DNA of 64,000 nucleotides, from contig JAHLTZ010000009.1 of assembly GCA_025786725.1 (NCBI GenBank), forward strand, positions 124,001 to 188,000. The letters run 5' to 3'. Below the pieces are notes generated by a model. It did not search any database. It had not been told where the DNA came from and saw only the letters and a list, made by a program, of their open reading frames with translations. Below are positions 63,643-64,000 of the stretch, piece after piece. Within the stretch, counting starts at the first letter, position 1. The number at the start of each line of letters is the position of its first letter. Made by a program: the position numbers and the translations under genes. This DNA comes from Syncephalis fuscata (Eukaryota > Zoopagomycota > Zoopagomycetes > Zoopagales > Piptocephalidaceae).

Positions 63643-64000
63643 AAGAACGCATTGAATTATATATATATATATATATATACACTTCTTATGCTTTCTTTCT
63701 ATGCAAAGTATTCATTTGTGCTCTGTGTTTAACAGTCTATACAATAAATCATCTACAAACCAGATATTGCCAAGTATTAATAGCATTTATTTACTATCTA
63801 TTACAGTAACTAATGGAACAAATGATATATTTAAATAAAACAAATACAGTTAAATTTATTCATATTGACTAATATTTATTAATTTATTACTTGTAATTAC
63901 TATGGAGTGTCTGATACTGAACGTGATCCGCGTTATTGATCCGAACTGATTAGTAAAATGCCGTCATTTTGATTTGTCATTTTGCCCATAATCAATAACT
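63643..64000. other. AT-rich 3' region after PAM18
   Basis: A (TA)n run lies just after the stop (63660-63679) and AATAAA-like signals follow near 63740. No gene seen to the window end. Confidence 0.5.

Overview
This window is nuclear DNA of a fungus, most likely an early-diverging (non-Dikarya) one; I cannot name the lineage. Fungal markers are a homoaconitase of the alpha-aminoadipate lysine pathway and three KRE6/SKN1-type GH16 glucanases with an N-terminal membrane anchor. Genes are cut by many short GT-AG introns (about 45-80 bp). Coding DNA is moderately GC, intergenic DNA very AT-rich.

Layout: repeats and LYS4 (-) at 1-3.4 kb; a type II membrane dipeptidyl aminopeptidase (+) at 4.7-8.3 kb; a divergent pair of seven-transmembrane receptor-like genes at 8.5-12.2 kb; TGS1 and RAD3/XPD (+) at 13.1-18.1 kb; three GH16 genes (+,-,+) at 18.8-26.9 kb, with a broken Fanzor (eukaryotic TnpB relative) between the second and third; a DUF1295 membrane protein at 27.1-28.6 kb; a second divergent pair of the same 7TM family, in mirror order, at 28.9-32.9 kb; SAR1 at 33.5 kb; three WrbA/PST2-type flavodoxin-fold quinone reductases at 35.1-39.4 kb, the third between inverted copies of one dispersed repeat. 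The last third holds SNAPIN-like BLOC-1 subunit, MCM4, an RluA-type pseudouridine synthase, an ASH/MSP-domain protein, eIF3d, RLP24 and PAM18/TIM14.

The most unusual locus is at 41.69-45.06 kb. A signal-peptide exon is followed by 34 consecutive micro-exons, 32 of them exactly 3 nt, separated by about 34 near-identical introns of about 78 bp, and then by a terminal exon. Splice motifs are conserved from unit to unit while the triplets vary. Joined in the frame set by exon 1, the predicted 98-residue secreted Cys-containing peptide is open throughout. A tRNA-derived SINE sits in intron 5 with a target-site duplication; without it that intron returns to 80 bp. A second Fanzor relic lies 1.1 kb downstream.

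Many otherwise conserved genes (LYS4, DPP, RAD3, SAR1, MCM4, GH16, 7TM, WrbA and the ASH gene) carry single-base frameshifts. Nearly all can be repaired by lengthening a homopolymer run by one base, so assembly error is likelier than pseudogenisation. Exon lists below are my reading of splice sites and protein family conservation; no alignment or transcript data were available.
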